Notes: generated by a model not told the origin, from the letters alone. A stretch of DNA of 64,000 nucleotides from Gemmatimonadota bacterium (GCA_020348925.1 CP070758.1:2145408-2209407), one strand, 5' to 3'. Positions 44,430-53,618 are shown, counted from the first letter of the stretch. Numbers and translations: made by a program.

Positions 44430-47400
44430 TTAAAAGGAATACACGAAACCCAATTCGATTCTTCTTGGTTCCGAGTAGTGGGTCGTATTCGTAAACCATT
44501 CGCCGACGCTATTCACCGTTTGAACGGGATTCGAGCTCTCAGCTGTCCGCTGTTGCAATGAGAAACCCGCCCTGCCCGTATCATCGTATACGTTGATCTC
44601 ATTGAGTCTGTCAAATATATTGTAAACCTTAAGAAAGAGGGTCAGTTTCGTAGGTCCAAAATTAAAATCCTTGTAAGCGCGGGCATCGACATTGAGGAAG
44701 TAGGGCTTCTTTTGACTGTTGGTCAATAAAGCCGTGATGTCTTTGGATCGGCGGGGGGTGTACGGCATTCCGCTTCCATATTGTCCGATGACACTGAACC
44801 CCCATGCCGAGCCAGCATATGAAAAGGTCGAATTGACCGTGTGCGTTTGATCCCAATCCATGTGCGTCATTTGTATCTCCGGCAGAGCCCCACCGGCTCT
44901 GGCGTTGCGGGCAGCCTCTGGATCCGAGTTGGACGCTTTGGCGACCTGATAGGTGTAATCGACGGACGCGGAGTACCCACCCACGAACCGCTTGCTCAAG
45001 GCCAGTACGACGCCCCTCACCAATCCAAAATCACTGTTTGAAATCTTACTGTATCTGTCCCGAATACTGAAGATCTCGATATCCTCCGCCGAGGTCCCGG
45101 CCAGATCTCGGATGTCTCTGAAGTAGGCCGTCACGTCGAGAAGAACGTCCTCGCTCAACTGCTGCTGCAATCCGATTTCACCGCTCACGGTTTTTTCAGG
45201 TTTCAGATCTGCGTTTCCGATAACGCCTGTATGCGCTTCCGTATGATCCAGTTCAAACTCCGGATTTTGATAGAGTCGCTCGAAACGGGGGATTTGAATG
45301 AAGTGTCCGTAGGAGAAATGAATGACACCACCCTCCATAAAAGGGAACGCCGCTCCAAACCTCGGACTCACAAAAACTTTCGTGTCCGCATCTTTGTACC
45401 AATATGTTGCTCTGTCCTCGACACTCTTGGCACTATCCCCCTCATCCCCGTAAAACCCATTCCCGTTCGAATCCCAATACTTATTCTCATCCTTGACCGG
45501 ATGGTAAATTTCCGGATCGGTCTCATCGGTGAGGATGCGGGCATCCGGATCGAAGTAGTCAACGCGGAAGCCTATATTGACTATAAAATTCTTGAATTCG
45601 ATTTTATCCTGAATATATCCCGAGAACTCGATCGGATTGTATTCGTAACGACTCGTATGAATGGTCGTATCGGAATATATCTGAGGATGAATTTACGGAT
45701 TTTCCCAAAAGAGATTTTTGTCGATCTCCAACGAGTCCGGTTGCACTGTTATATCCTCAAAAAACAAAGAATGATGGCGGACTTCGGTACCCCATTTGAG
45801 TTGATGGATCCGTGTCACTTGGGCGGTCCAGTCGGTTTTTCCCAGCCACGTCTTGGTGTCACGCTTGAAGCGCTGATTATTCGTGCCACCCGTATGGAAA
45901 CTGTACGGGTCGAGATCTATCAACAAGTAGTCGTGCACATAGCTCGTATCATCCCGGTTATCGTAAACAGAATGCCAATATCTCTTTAAGAAATACGACA
46001 GCGAGCTTTCATAAAACACTTTGGAGTTCAACGTATGGGTGAATTTTAGAATGTTAACGTAGCCCCGGCGGTGCCGCTCCACATCCCCATCCGGGTTGTA
46101 CTGATACATCCGTTCGTAATCCCGGTAGTCAACACCGTCATAGATGAAGTTGTACGAAAGCTGGGCCTGGGGTGTTATTTTATAGATCAACTTCGTCTGA
46201 TTGTAAAGTTTCTCACTCCAGTTCATGGGCACGTATTCCCCGTCTCCCATTCCACCCTTGTGAACTTGGCGAAAATAGTCCACGATCTCTCCGGTATAAG
46301 CGGCAATCGTGTCAGGATTATTTCTATGTTCCGGGGGAATAATTGCGTCGAGGATTTCCTCATACATCCAATCATTAATGACCAGATGTGAATCGATAAC
46401 GGCGTTTGAGCCTAAAATATATTGCACCGACTGAAAATGACCTTCCGCGTCTGTCGCTCGACCAAGGGAAAGATACTCCGGCGCAAATGCTTCCAAATAC
46501 CAGGTGGGCAGACCGTAAACCGGGAGGTCGTACACGACGGTATCAACACACTCGTCTTCTTCCCATATACACCGTACATAATCTGAGCTATCTATTTCTT
46601 CCAAGTCCCAATACCATGAGGGAATACGTTCGACCGGGAAGCTATCCACCTCGGTATTCTCGAGTTCAAAAAGTGGTCCGGTCACCGCACTCGGATCATA
46701 GCGCCGCTGTCCGTACTGCCACCCGTCAAAATGGATACCCCGCCCGTTCACGAAAAAGAAAAGCTTGTCCTTGATAATGGCCCCACTCAGGTTCCCCTCA
46801 AAATTTCGAATGGCAAAGGGATCGACACGGCTGATGGCTCTGAAGATATGATCGTTATCGCTGGCATAGTCTCCGATATACCCTGTTATCGAGCCACTGA
46901 ATTCGTTGCTCCCCTGTTTGGTCGCAATGTTCACAATGCCGGACATGGCCTGACCGTATTCGGCATTGTACGCCCCGCTCACAAGCTGCATCTCCTGCAC
47001 CATGCCTTTGCCCACTTCAACCACTTGATTGCCGTCATAGACATCAGTCACAGGCACGCCGTCAATCCAGTAGGCGATCTCCCCGCTCCTCCCCCCTCTC
47101 AGGTGCAGACCGTCCCGATCCACAATGCCGGCCTGAAGCTGGAGAGCCTCACTGACCTCAGTAATGGGCAGGGCCTCCATCTGCTTGGCCTCGACAATAG
47201 CCGTGGAGGCGGTCAGATCTTTCACCACCATTTGCCGCTCGGCCGTTACCGTAATGGCCTCACCAAGGGCGATCACCTGGGATTGGAGCTGAAAATCGAC
47301 GGTTGTCGTCAGATCGAGAGAGACATTGATATTTTCGATCCGCATGGATTGATAGCCGATCATTGAAGCTCTGAGGGTATACGCGCCTGGGGGGATATTG

Positions 47401-47612
47401 AGCATCACGTAATACCCGTCAAAATCCGAAGCCGCTCCCATTGAGGTTCCCTCGACGATGACATTGGCGAAGGGGAGCGGTTCACCGCTCTCCGTATCGA
47501 CGATCCTGCCGGCAATTTTCCCTGTTGTTCCCCACAATGAAACGCCCGCCCAGGAGAGTACGAGCAGAACTGTAAAAATGGAAAGACAAGAGAAAGCTCT
47601 TTTTTCTCGCAT
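44430..47612 (-). pseudogene. TonB-dependent receptor (SusC-like) interrupted by one in-frame TAA
   Basis: The gene encodes a receptor of about 1060 codons. The start (47612, AAAGGAAAT upstream) has a signal peptide, then a carboxypeptidase-regulatory-like domain (about 30-110; GKIAGRIVDTESGEPLPFANV), a plug domain (about 115-240; EALQLQAGIVDRDGLHLRGG, YNAEYGQAMSGIVNIATKQG) and a beta-barrel ending in RRIELGFVYSF. A TAA at 45693-45695 stops it after 639 residues. Reading the same frame onward, sense codons continue without a shift through receptor-like sequence to 44430, so a single base accounts for the break. Either the gene is freshly inactivated, the base is an assembly error, or the stop is read through. 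In function it would import maltodextrins through the outer membrane. No SusD gene is adjacent. Confidence 0.88.
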
Positions 47613-47629
47613 CGTGATTTCCTTTGGTT

Positions 47630-48670
47630 CTAAGTGATTTGGTTATGGGATTGGTGTCTCAGGGCACCGCACGTATTTCTTACGATCAATGATGTATGAA
47701 AAACCTTTTTAAAACCATTTGTGACGACATCCGTAATGCATTCAACCAATCTGTCTACGGCCAGTTTCCCCATTTCGAACATCGGTTGTCGCATCGTCGT
47801 CAGGCCGATATATTGAGCCAATTCTATATCATCAAATCCCACAATAGCCATATCGTTGGGAACGTTTAAACCGTCCTCTTCAATGGCTTTCATGGCACCA
47901 ATGGCCTGAATGTCACTCGACACGAACACAGCGGTGGGCCTATTGCTTCCAAGATGCAGCAACTGCTTCATGGCCTGGTAGCCCGCTTTTCTATTAAACC
48001 CGTCTTCACCGGTGACATAGTCGCTGATGACAAGATACTCCCGCCTGAAACCGATATCATGGTCTCGGAGTGCATTCTTATATCCTTCGAGTCTTACTCG
48101 GGCCGGTGAGCTTTTCAGGTGCCCGTCGATCATACCTATTCTTGAATGACCCTGACGAATGAGATGCTGCGTGGCCACATAGGCCCCCCGCCTGTTCTCA
48201 ACCGTGACAGAATCCAAGTCAGGGTGATAACTGTCAACAAGAACGATGGGCAGGCGAGAGCGGCGAAGTTCCCACACTTCATTATTGGTCATTTCAAGGG
48301 AGATGAGGAGCATCCCGTCCACTTTTCGCTCCTGCAGAACCTTCCTCAGAATCATCTCCTTCTTGTTTGTCTCATCGACATTATAGAGAATTAAATCGTA
48401 CTGAAATTTGGATACTTCCCCCTGAATACCCCTGAGCAATTCCACAAAAAAATAGCCCGTAAAAAACGGAACAACAACTCCGATCGTGTTCGTCCTTCTA
48501 CGGGCCAATCCACGGGCCGAGGCGTGAGGCCGATAGCCCAATTCTTTCACAACAGCCAGGACTTTTTCCTTCGTCCTGGGAGCTATAGAGCCGCTATTGT
48601 TTATTGCTCGTGAAACCGTGCCAATCCCGACACCGGCTCTCTTGGCGACATCATAAATGGTGACTGACAT
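47630..48670 (-). CDS. LacI-family transcriptional regulator of the glucan locus
   Basis: About 346 residues. The N-terminal helix-turn-helix reads VTIYDVAKRAGVGIGTVSRAINN, with the hinge GYRPHASARGLARRRTNTIGVVVP. The rest is the periplasmic-binding-like sensor domain (IGVVVPFFTGYFFVELLRGIQ, DGMLLISLE, IGMIDGHLKSSPARVRLEGY, MAIVGFDDIELAQYIGLTTMRQP). Such proteins release DNA when a sugar binds. The start at 48670 gives AGGAG with best spacing; upstream frames to 48742 run through the promoter. It is the first gene of the 21-gene series and carries its own operator over the transcription start, so it is autoregulated (inference). Confidence 0.93.
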   Translation of the reverse strand: MSVTIYDVAKRAGVGIGTVSRAINNSGSIAPRTKEKVLAVVKELGYRPHASARGLARRRTNTIGVVVPFFTGYFFVELLRGIQGEVSKFQYDLILYNVDETNKKEMILRKVLQERKVDGMLLISLEMTNNEVWELRRSRLPIVLVDSYHPDLDSVTVENRRGAYVATQHLIRQGHSRIGMIDGHLKSSPARVRLEGYKNALRDHDIGFRREYLVISDYVTGEDGFNRKAGYQAMKQLLHLGSNRPTAVFVSSDIQAIGAMKAIEEDGLNVPNDMAIVGFDDIELAQYIGLTTMRQPMFEMGKLAVDRLVECITDVVTNGFKKVFHTSLIVRNTCGALRHQSHNQIT

Positions 48671-48685
48671 CAACATTCTCTCCTT

Positions 48686-48703
48686 TGTGGAAGCGCTTCC
48701 ACA
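48686..48703. promoter_or_regulatory. LacI-family operator (perfect 18-bp palindrome)
   Basis: TGTGGAAGCGCTTCCACA is fully symmetric and has the central GCGC with GGAA arms typical of LacI/CcpA-type operators. It lies just downstream of the -10 element (48710-48715), overlapping the expected transcription start, where a bound repressor would block initiation. Confidence 0.9.
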
Positions 48704-48709
48704 TTTGGA

Positions 48710-48738
48710 AGTATACAAAAAACCGTGTACCGTGTCAA
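48710..48738 (-). promoter_or_regulatory. Near-consensus sigma-70 promoter of the glucan locus
   Basis: On the minus strand: TTGACA (48738-48733), 17-base spacer, TATACT (48715-48710). Both hexamers match the consensus almost fully (6/6 and 5/6), and the operator follows directly. It drives the regulator and potentially the genes after it. Confidence 0.88.
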
Positions 48739-49236
48739 GCACTTTTTTTAAAAAAATGAATTATTATTAAAAAAAAAGGTGATAGTATCATTACGGCGAG
48801 AACGACCTTCCTTTCAGATTATTTTATTAATAATCAGATAATTACGATTAACACAGGATTACCGATACGGATCCTGAAAAGATTTTGAGTGGCCGACAAC
48901 TCAATACTCCGAGTCATTTCTTGTCCTTGTAGATACGGAGTTGGTGAAAGAATTCGTCGACGTAAGTCAAAAATTGAAATTTACCGGATTTTCATGCAAT
49001 GTTCATGTTGTTAGGAGTTGTACGATGTTCTGAAAAATACGCAGAACCCATGAGCTGAAACTCTTGACCACCCAGTATATCTATCCCATTCCCTCCCCTG
49101 CCATGGCTTCGGCGAAGAACGGTTCGCAAAGTGAGGAGACTAAAAATGTTCTGCAAAAGGAAGATGCACTTACGAATTCGAATCCTACAAATCACTCGAG
49201 TACATGAACAAGCGGAACCTTTTCTAACACCCCCAT
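48739..49236. other. AT-rich intergenic region between the regulator and dapA
   Basis: No gene is supported. It holds A/T homopolymer runs near 48743-48778 just upstream of the promoter (UP-element-like), a small palindrome GATTATT/AATAATC (48817-48835), and no clear terminator for dapA. An open frame of 67 codons at 48992-49195 has no ribosome binding site. Confidence 0.6.
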
Positions 49237-50115
49237 CTATTTAAGAAGATCGTAACTCCGGAGAACTGATTTCAGCTTTTCTCTGTTCTCCGGCAGCATG
49301 CGGACGAGGGGAAGACGCACATCGCCCACGTCCCAGCCTGTCATATTCATGGCCTCTTTGACCGGCATGGGATTGGTCTCGATAAACATGGCCTCACACA
49401 GAGGGAACAGCTTGTGATGCCACGTTGTCGCCTCGTGAATATCGCCGCGCTCAAAGGCCGTGATCATGGCCTTCATATCCTGGGGAACAATGTTGCCCAC
49501 GACCGACACGACGCCTTTTCCGCCCACGGCCATGGCCGGGAGAGTCAACCCATCATCACCGGAGAGCATCGTCACTCTGTCACCGCACGTCAGCACCACG
49601 TCCGTCATCTGCGTCAGACTGCCGCTGGCCTCTTTCACGGCCGCTATGTTGTCGTGATCTGCCAGAGCTCCAAGTGTTTTGGGCAGCAGGTTCACACCGG
49701 TCCGACCGGGGACGTTATAGATCAACAGGGGTATATCCGTCGAGTCTGCAAGAGTGAGAAAGTGAGCCTTCAAGCCTTCCTGGGTCGGTTTGTTGTAATA
49801 CGGCGTGATCGTCATAGCCCCGTCAGCGCCCAGGTCTTTGACCTTCTTCACATTTTCGATCGACTTCGTCGTGGAAAAGGTCCCGGCGTTGGCCACCACC
49901 TTCAGCTTCCCCTTGGCCTCATCGACCACGACCTCGACAACGCGAAAATGCTCCTCCCAGGTGAAGGTGGGATTCTCGCCGGTCGTGCCGCAGGGAACGA
50001 GGCCGTTGGTGCCATTTTCGATGTGAAAGCGAACCATCTCGCGTATCTTCTCTTCATTCACCTTTCCGTCTCTATCGAAAGGTGTCACCATGGCGACGTA
50101 GAGTCCTGTGAACAT
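49237..50115 (-). CDS. dapA: 4-hydroxy-tetrahydrodipicolinate synthase
   Basis: A 292-residue cytosolic enzyme joining pyruvate and aspartate semialdehyde in lysine and diaminopimelate synthesis. Key residues line up with E. coli numbering: GTTGE at 43-47 (T44, T45), Y133 and R138 in YNVPGRTG, and the Schiff-base lysine K161 in AAVKEASGS. GDD and GGKGVVSVVGN motifs follow as expected. Length is standard. N-acetylneuraminate lyase and related aldolases share the fold, but the GTTGE and R138 pattern favours DapA. It stands alone with its own promoter, outside the glucan cluster. Confidence 0.93.
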   Translation of the reverse strand: MFTGLYVAMVTPFDRDGKVNEEKIREMVRFHIENGTNGLVPCGTTGENPTFTWEEHFRVVEVVVDEAKGKLKVVANAGTFSTTKSIENVKKVKDLGADGAMTITPYYNKPTQEGLKAHFLTLADSTDIPLLIYNVPGRTGVNLLPKTLGALADHDNIAAVKEASGSLTQMTDVVLTCGDRVTMLSGDDGLTLPAMAVGGKGVVSVVGNIVPQDMKAMITAFERGDIHEATTWHHKLFPLCEAMFIETNPMPVKEAMNMTGWDVGDVRLPLVRMLPENREKLKSVLRSYDLLK

Positions 50116-50209
50116 TTTACCTCCTTACTCCAGCAAAAGTGATTGGGAACTTTCCCATTTAAATAATTGCATTGACCTCCACAAAATGGTTTTAAGGAAC
50201 ACGGGATTC

Positions 50210-50237
50210 ATAATATAGTCTTTTTCGAAAAAGTCAA
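50210..50237 (-). promoter_or_regulatory. Sigma-70 promoter for dapA
   Basis: On the minus strand: TTGACT (50237-50232), 16-base spacer, TATTAT (50215-50210), about 95 bases before the ATG. The leader is too short for a lysine riboswitch. Confidence 0.65.
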
Positions 50238-50644
50238 GGGTTTTTTGGAGAACGCACCGAAAATATTTCGTATATAGAACTCAATTCACTTTTTTTTATT
50301 TGCTCCAGTGTCTCGGAGGCAAAGAATCCCAATTCGCCTTCGGCCTTCTCATCCCCTCGAAATCATAATAGTATGACACCAGGACGGATCGCAATAAAGT
50401 AAAGACGTGGGATAATAACCTTGCACATTTTTCTCAAATGTTTACATTAATAATTGTCAATTCATTATCAAAAAAAGGTCAACTTCGCAACCTCTATATT
50501 AGTAAAACACTATATTACAATTTCTTACAGAATATAAAGAAAAGCAAAAAAAAATATAAGAATATATCATACTGAATATAATTAATTTAGAGATATCTAT
50601 GCTGCTTATTATAAAAAAGATTTGCTAATATAATATTTTTTTAC

Positions 50645-50673
50645 TTGACATATTAACGGAGATGTACTAATAT
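50645..50673 (+). promoter_or_regulatory. Strong promoter-like sequence without a gene directly downstream
   Basis: TTGACA (50645-50650), exact 17-base spacer, TAATAT (50668-50673) on the plus strand. The next rightward gene starts at 51923. Confidence 0.5.
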
Positions 50674-51006
50674 ATTAGAAGTCAGAGAATCCGTAAGAAT
50701 CAGGTAGGCTTAAAACGGAGGGAGACGAACGTCATAAAATTTCTGTGTAATAAATTCCGTTTCGTTCTCGTTCAATGAGAGACGTTTTTCTCTGCTCCGG
50801 TTTGGAATCGGAACTGTGAGTGAGAGATCTTTTGTACATGAACAAGTGAAACACGTATGATCCGAAGGTTGTTTAGACACAACCTTTGGACTGGAGGTCA
50901 CGACGCCTCTACGATGTTTCCCCGATGTTCCACATTGAAGAAGAAAGGGGGTCCTTCACTTTTCAACAATTGAATAGGTTTGGTAATTAGGGCATGCAGC
51001 TTATAA

Positions 51007-51203
51007 CCTGATTCATTCATGAAATGCTATTCCAACTGAAGCGAACCTATTGCAGACCGCTGCCACAAACAGATTTCTCCACTCCGATCGAAACGACAGA
51101 ATGTGTCATTCTGAGCGGAGCGTAGCGGAGTCGAAGAATCTGTATGGCAATATTTTGCAGAGTACGGGATGACAGCCTTGGTTTTCTTCATGAATAATTC
51201 AGG
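51007..51203. mobile_element. MITE-like element, copy 1
   Basis: A 197-base segment bounded by inverted repeats CCTGATTCATTCATGAA (left) and the complement of CCTGAATTATTCATGAA (right), 15 of 17 matching. ATAA flanks both ends, a possible target duplication. The core holds TCATTCTGAGCGGAGCG and GTCGAAGAATCT, shared with copy 2. No coding capacity. Confidence 0.65.
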
Positions 51204-51373
51204 ATAAAGACACCCAGGCCAAAAGCGTGTCGTAGAGCTGGTCACGACGCCTTCTTTACGCTCGTTTGATATACTTCGGTTATTGTGTTATGGTACACTA
51301 ATCGAAGTAGAATGAGTGAGGGGGCGTTTTTTATTTTTCAACCTTCTTCAATTTTGTCGGAGGTTATGTCTAA

Positions 51374-51594
51374 CCCGATTAATTCATGAAATGCTATTCT
51401 GACCAAAGTATAGCCATTGCGAAACCGTTGCTGAAAAAAGGTGCCTTCACGGAGTCTGCTCCGGGCTTATCCTTGGGATTGAAATGACAGAATAGTCATT
51501 CTGAGTGGAGCGAAGCGTAGTCGAAGAATCTAAAGTGCAACAACCTCCAGTTTGCTGGAATGGCAAACCGCGTTCTGTTTGTGAATGATTCAGG
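51374..51594. mobile_element. MITE-like element, copy 2
   Basis: A 221-base relative of the element at 51007-51203: the first 26 bases match at 24 positions, the core (TCATTCTGAGTGGAGCG, GTCGAAGAATCT) is shared, and the right end (TGAATGATTCAGG) pairs imperfectly with the left (12 of 17). It looks older than copy 1. No coding capacity. Confidence 0.6.
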
Positions 51595-51657
51595 CGAAAA
51601 CACCACGAAAATCTTGAATATGAAGAAAGTTTGACGTTTTGAGATCGATGTGACGAT

Positions 51658-51692
51658 GCTTCTTTTTCTTTGCTGGCCAAAGAAAAAGAAGC
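51658..51692. repeat. Perfect 15-bp-arm hairpin
   Basis: GCTTCTTTTTCTTTG and its exact complement CAAAGAAAAAGAAGC flank a 5-base loop CTGGC. It could end transcripts in either direction, though it is richer in A/T than a usual terminator stem. Confidence 0.7.
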
Positions 51693-51711
51693 AAAAAGAA
51701 AATCCAGCCGC

Positions 51712-51838
51712 AAGCCTTCACCGGGACCATCGTCGGCTCGCTTCGCTGTTTTTCCGAAACTCGTCCCCGCTTATGCGGTGACTCAGACAGCCGGAAAAAC
51801 GACGCTTCGCTTGTCGGATGGTCCAGCGGTTCAGGCTT
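51712..51838. repeat. Large imperfect inverted repeat
   Basis: About 55-base arms, beginning AAGCCT and ending AGGCTT, with matching blocks GGACCATC/GATGGTCC and GTTTTTCCG/CGGAAAAAC. A transcript would fold into one long stem. It may be a dispersed structured element or a structured RNA. Confidence 0.6.
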
Positions 51839-51922
51839 CAGGGCATCTGAGTTGCATTATATGCCATAGAGACTCGACCCCCTGGATTGGCAATATCCAA
51901 CGGAGGGGGTGACACAGAGAAA

Positions 51923-52642
51923 ATGGTACGAAGGGATCATTGCAAAGGGAGCCGTTCTGGCAAGCGTGTTACTGGTGCCAACCTGATCATTTTGGTAGCG
52001 GCATTAATGGGTAGTGCATATGTGCTGGCGATGGCCTTACGTTCGTCGGAGTATTGGTGGGTAGCCTGGATTTGCTTGCTACCACTATTTTGGGCAATTC
52101 GTACTTTGAAGCCGATAGGAGCCTCTCTCTCAGGTGCCATCTGGGGCATCGGCTTTTTCCTCTTTTCAATTTTTGGCACAGAAGCTGTACTATCGTCAAC
52201 CTCCATTTCCCTAACTCTCTTAGCAATAGTACCTGCTCTTTATTGCGGTCTCGGCTCATTGCTAACTCGACGAGTCGGCTTCAATCCACTGCTACTGGCA
52301 CTCAGCTGGATCGGGGTGGAGTTCGCCTTCAAACCACTTGGACTACAAAACGGTCTTTTAGCCGAGACACAAGCTGATAGCACCCATTTTCATTGGATCG
52401 GTCGCTTACTCGGTTACATTTTCATAGCTTTCCTTGTCGCCTGCATAAACGCAACACTCCTCGCTGTTCTAAGTAATGTCCGTATATCTATTCCTCACGA
52501 GAAATCAATATTTAAGGGATTGTCTAATTCTGAAATATGCCCCGCAGTACTAACATTCCTGTTATGTCAACTTTCGACTCTTCATCAGATATATCCCCGT
52601 GCTCCTCCGATTCCGAATAGGATTAGGATCTGGCACATTTAA
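51923..52642 (+). CDS. Apolipoprotein N-acyltransferase-like membrane protein without catalytic domain
   Basis: About 239 residues with about six membrane helices. The order and wording match the membrane half of Lnt: EYWWVAWICLLPLFWAIR, GASLSGAIWGIGFFLFSIFGTEA, ALSWIGVEFAFKPLG, and WIGRLLGYIFIAFLVACINATLLAVL. Full Lnt has about 500 residues, with a nitrilase-like domain holding the Glu-Lys-Cys triad; here the frame ends in a short basic tail and no nitrilase sequence follows. Whether this is a decayed lnt or a distinct small family is open. The start at 51923 was chosen over a TTG at 51887; a GGAGGGGG lies 13-14 bases before it. It is 53 bases upstream of the IPTL-type substrate gene, so the two may be co-transcribed. 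Confidence 0.6.
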   Translation: MVRRDHCKGSRSGKRVTGANLIILVAALMGSAYVLAMALRSSEYWWVAWICLLPLFWAIRTLKPIGASLSGAIWGIGFFLFSIFGTEAVLSSTSISLTLLAIVPALYCGLGSLLTRRVGFNPLLLALSWIGVEFAFKPLGLQNGLLAETQADSTHFHWIGRLLGYIFIAFLVACINATLLAVLSNVRISIPHEKSIFKGLSNSEICPAVLTFLLCQLSTLHQIYPRAPPIPNRIRIWHI

Positions 52643-52695
52643 GTTTTTTATAAATTGAAATCAAGAATAGATCAAACAAAGCGGAGGTGAGGAGA

Positions 52696-53556
52696 ATGAA
52701 ATCAATGAAATTGGCCATTTCGTTGATTGGTGTAGTGTTCATAGTTGGAACCTTGCCAGAAAATGGCTTTACCCATATTACAGGATGCCCTCATACACAT
52801 ACGGCTATTCGAACAAGAGTCGAATGTAATCCACGTTTTGGTGGACAAGCTTGCACTTGCCCTACATGTGGGGGGGCTGGAACTTGTAGAGAAGTGGTAG
52901 GCAATCTTTGGCGAGATTGTCTCTGTATTTGTTCTGGATATCCTCATAACAAGAAGAGTGCTGGGACGATAGTCTATGGAAGCAACGTTTCAATAACTAT
53001 TCCAGGAACTTCTTACTTTGAATTGGATGAATTGTCCCAAGAAAATGAGATAGTAATATGGTTAGGTGATGACTATGAAAATCCCATTTTAGATGTTACA
53101 GACGGGATTTCAGGCACTGTTACTCTTCAGTTTGGGGAAAGTGATGTTGCTACTCACATACCTGTTCAACTTCTCGACTTTACTTTTACTTTCCCGTCCT
53201 TTAAGGTACAAAAGAACGAAACAGGTGTAAATAGTGCTTACCTTGATCCAAATTTTGCCGCTATCTTAGTATATAACCGTGAAACAGGCGAACTTAGTAC
53301 TGAAGAACCTTTGCATGTCGTAACAATTAATGATTTATACACCGATCTTAATCCACTGAAAGGTCTTGCCAGCATAAATGGCACTATAGACGAAGAGACC
53401 GGCGAACTGTTCGCTTTTATTTTTGAGGAAGCAACGATTACTTCAAGGCCTCCAGTACCCGCTCTCACCAAATGGTCCATCTTAGTCTTGCTACTAATGC
53501 TTCTCATAGTTGCAGCTTGGTTCCTTTGGAGAAAGGAAAGAGTGGCTACGGCGTAA
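52696..53556 (+). CDS. Cys-rich exported protein with IPTL-type exosortase sorting signal
   Basis: About 286 residues. The N-terminal signal (MKLAISLIGVVFIVGTLPENG) is followed by a cysteine-rich segment (about residues 30-80) with ten Cys including CTCPTCGGAGTC and DCLCICSG, suggesting disulfides or metal. A beta-rich domain follows (about 95-245; FELDELSQENEIVIWLGD, PLKGLASINGTIDEETGEL). The end (253-286) is a tripartite sorting tail: PVPALTKW, then a hydrophobic helix, then RKER. This matches the IPTL-CTERM pattern (P.L..W), the substrate signal of exosortase H. The exosortase gene lies 0.7 kb downstream. Start at 52696 is supported by GGAGGTGA; a GTG at 52687 overlaps that site. Probably cell-surface or exported; function of the mature protein unknown. 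Confidence 0.78.
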   Translation: MKSMKLAISLIGVVFIVGTLPENGFTHITGCPHTHTAIRTRVECNPRFGGQACTCPTCGGAGTCREVVGNLWRDCLCICSGYPHNKKSAGTIVYGSNVSITIPGTSYFELDELSQENEIVIWLGDDYENPILDVTDGISGTVTLQFGESDVATHIPVQLLDFTFTFPSFKVQKNETGVNSAYLDPNFAAILVYNRETGELSTEEPLHVVTINDLYTDLNPLKGLASINGTIDEETGELFAFIFEEATITSRPPVPALTKWSILVLLLMLLIVAAWFLWRKERVATA

Positions 53557-53585
53557 TCCATACAAGAAGCAAGATTTTTAGAGAA

Positions 53586-53618
53586 AAAGCCCTCGCTGTT
53601 CTTAGCGGTGGGGGCTTT
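53586..53618 (+). terminator. Terminator-like hairpin after the IPTL-type gene
   Basis: AAAGCCC and GGGGGCTTT arms with an imperfect inner stem (CGCT/AGCG) lie about 30 bases past the stop, followed by TTTCTC. The U-tract is short. Confidence 0.6.

Larger units (their letters stand above)
50238..51922. other. Long gene-free, repeat-rich and AT-rich region
   Basis: No protein gene is supported over 1.7 kb. 50260-50700 is very AT-rich. There is a plus-strand promoter-like sequence (50645-50673), two MITE-like copies (51007-51203, 51374-51594), a perfect hairpin (51658-51692) and a large imperfect inverted repeat (51712-51838). An open frame at 50710-50901 (minus) is not convincing. Confidence 0.65.

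Noticed and set aside
44430-45371. Separate small outer-membrane protein gene starting at 45371
   Set aside because: It is in the same frame as the receptor and follows sense codons after one TAA; it is the barrel end of the receptor, and the GTG has no ribosome binding site or signal peptide.
50116-50240. Lysine riboswitch in front of dapA
   Set aside because: The leader from the predicted promoter is only about 90 bases, too short for the lysine aptamer, and no matching fold was seen.
50710-50901. 63-codon open frame on the minus strand
   Set aside because: No upstream ribosome binding site and located in a gene-free, repeat-rich area; chance frame is more likely.
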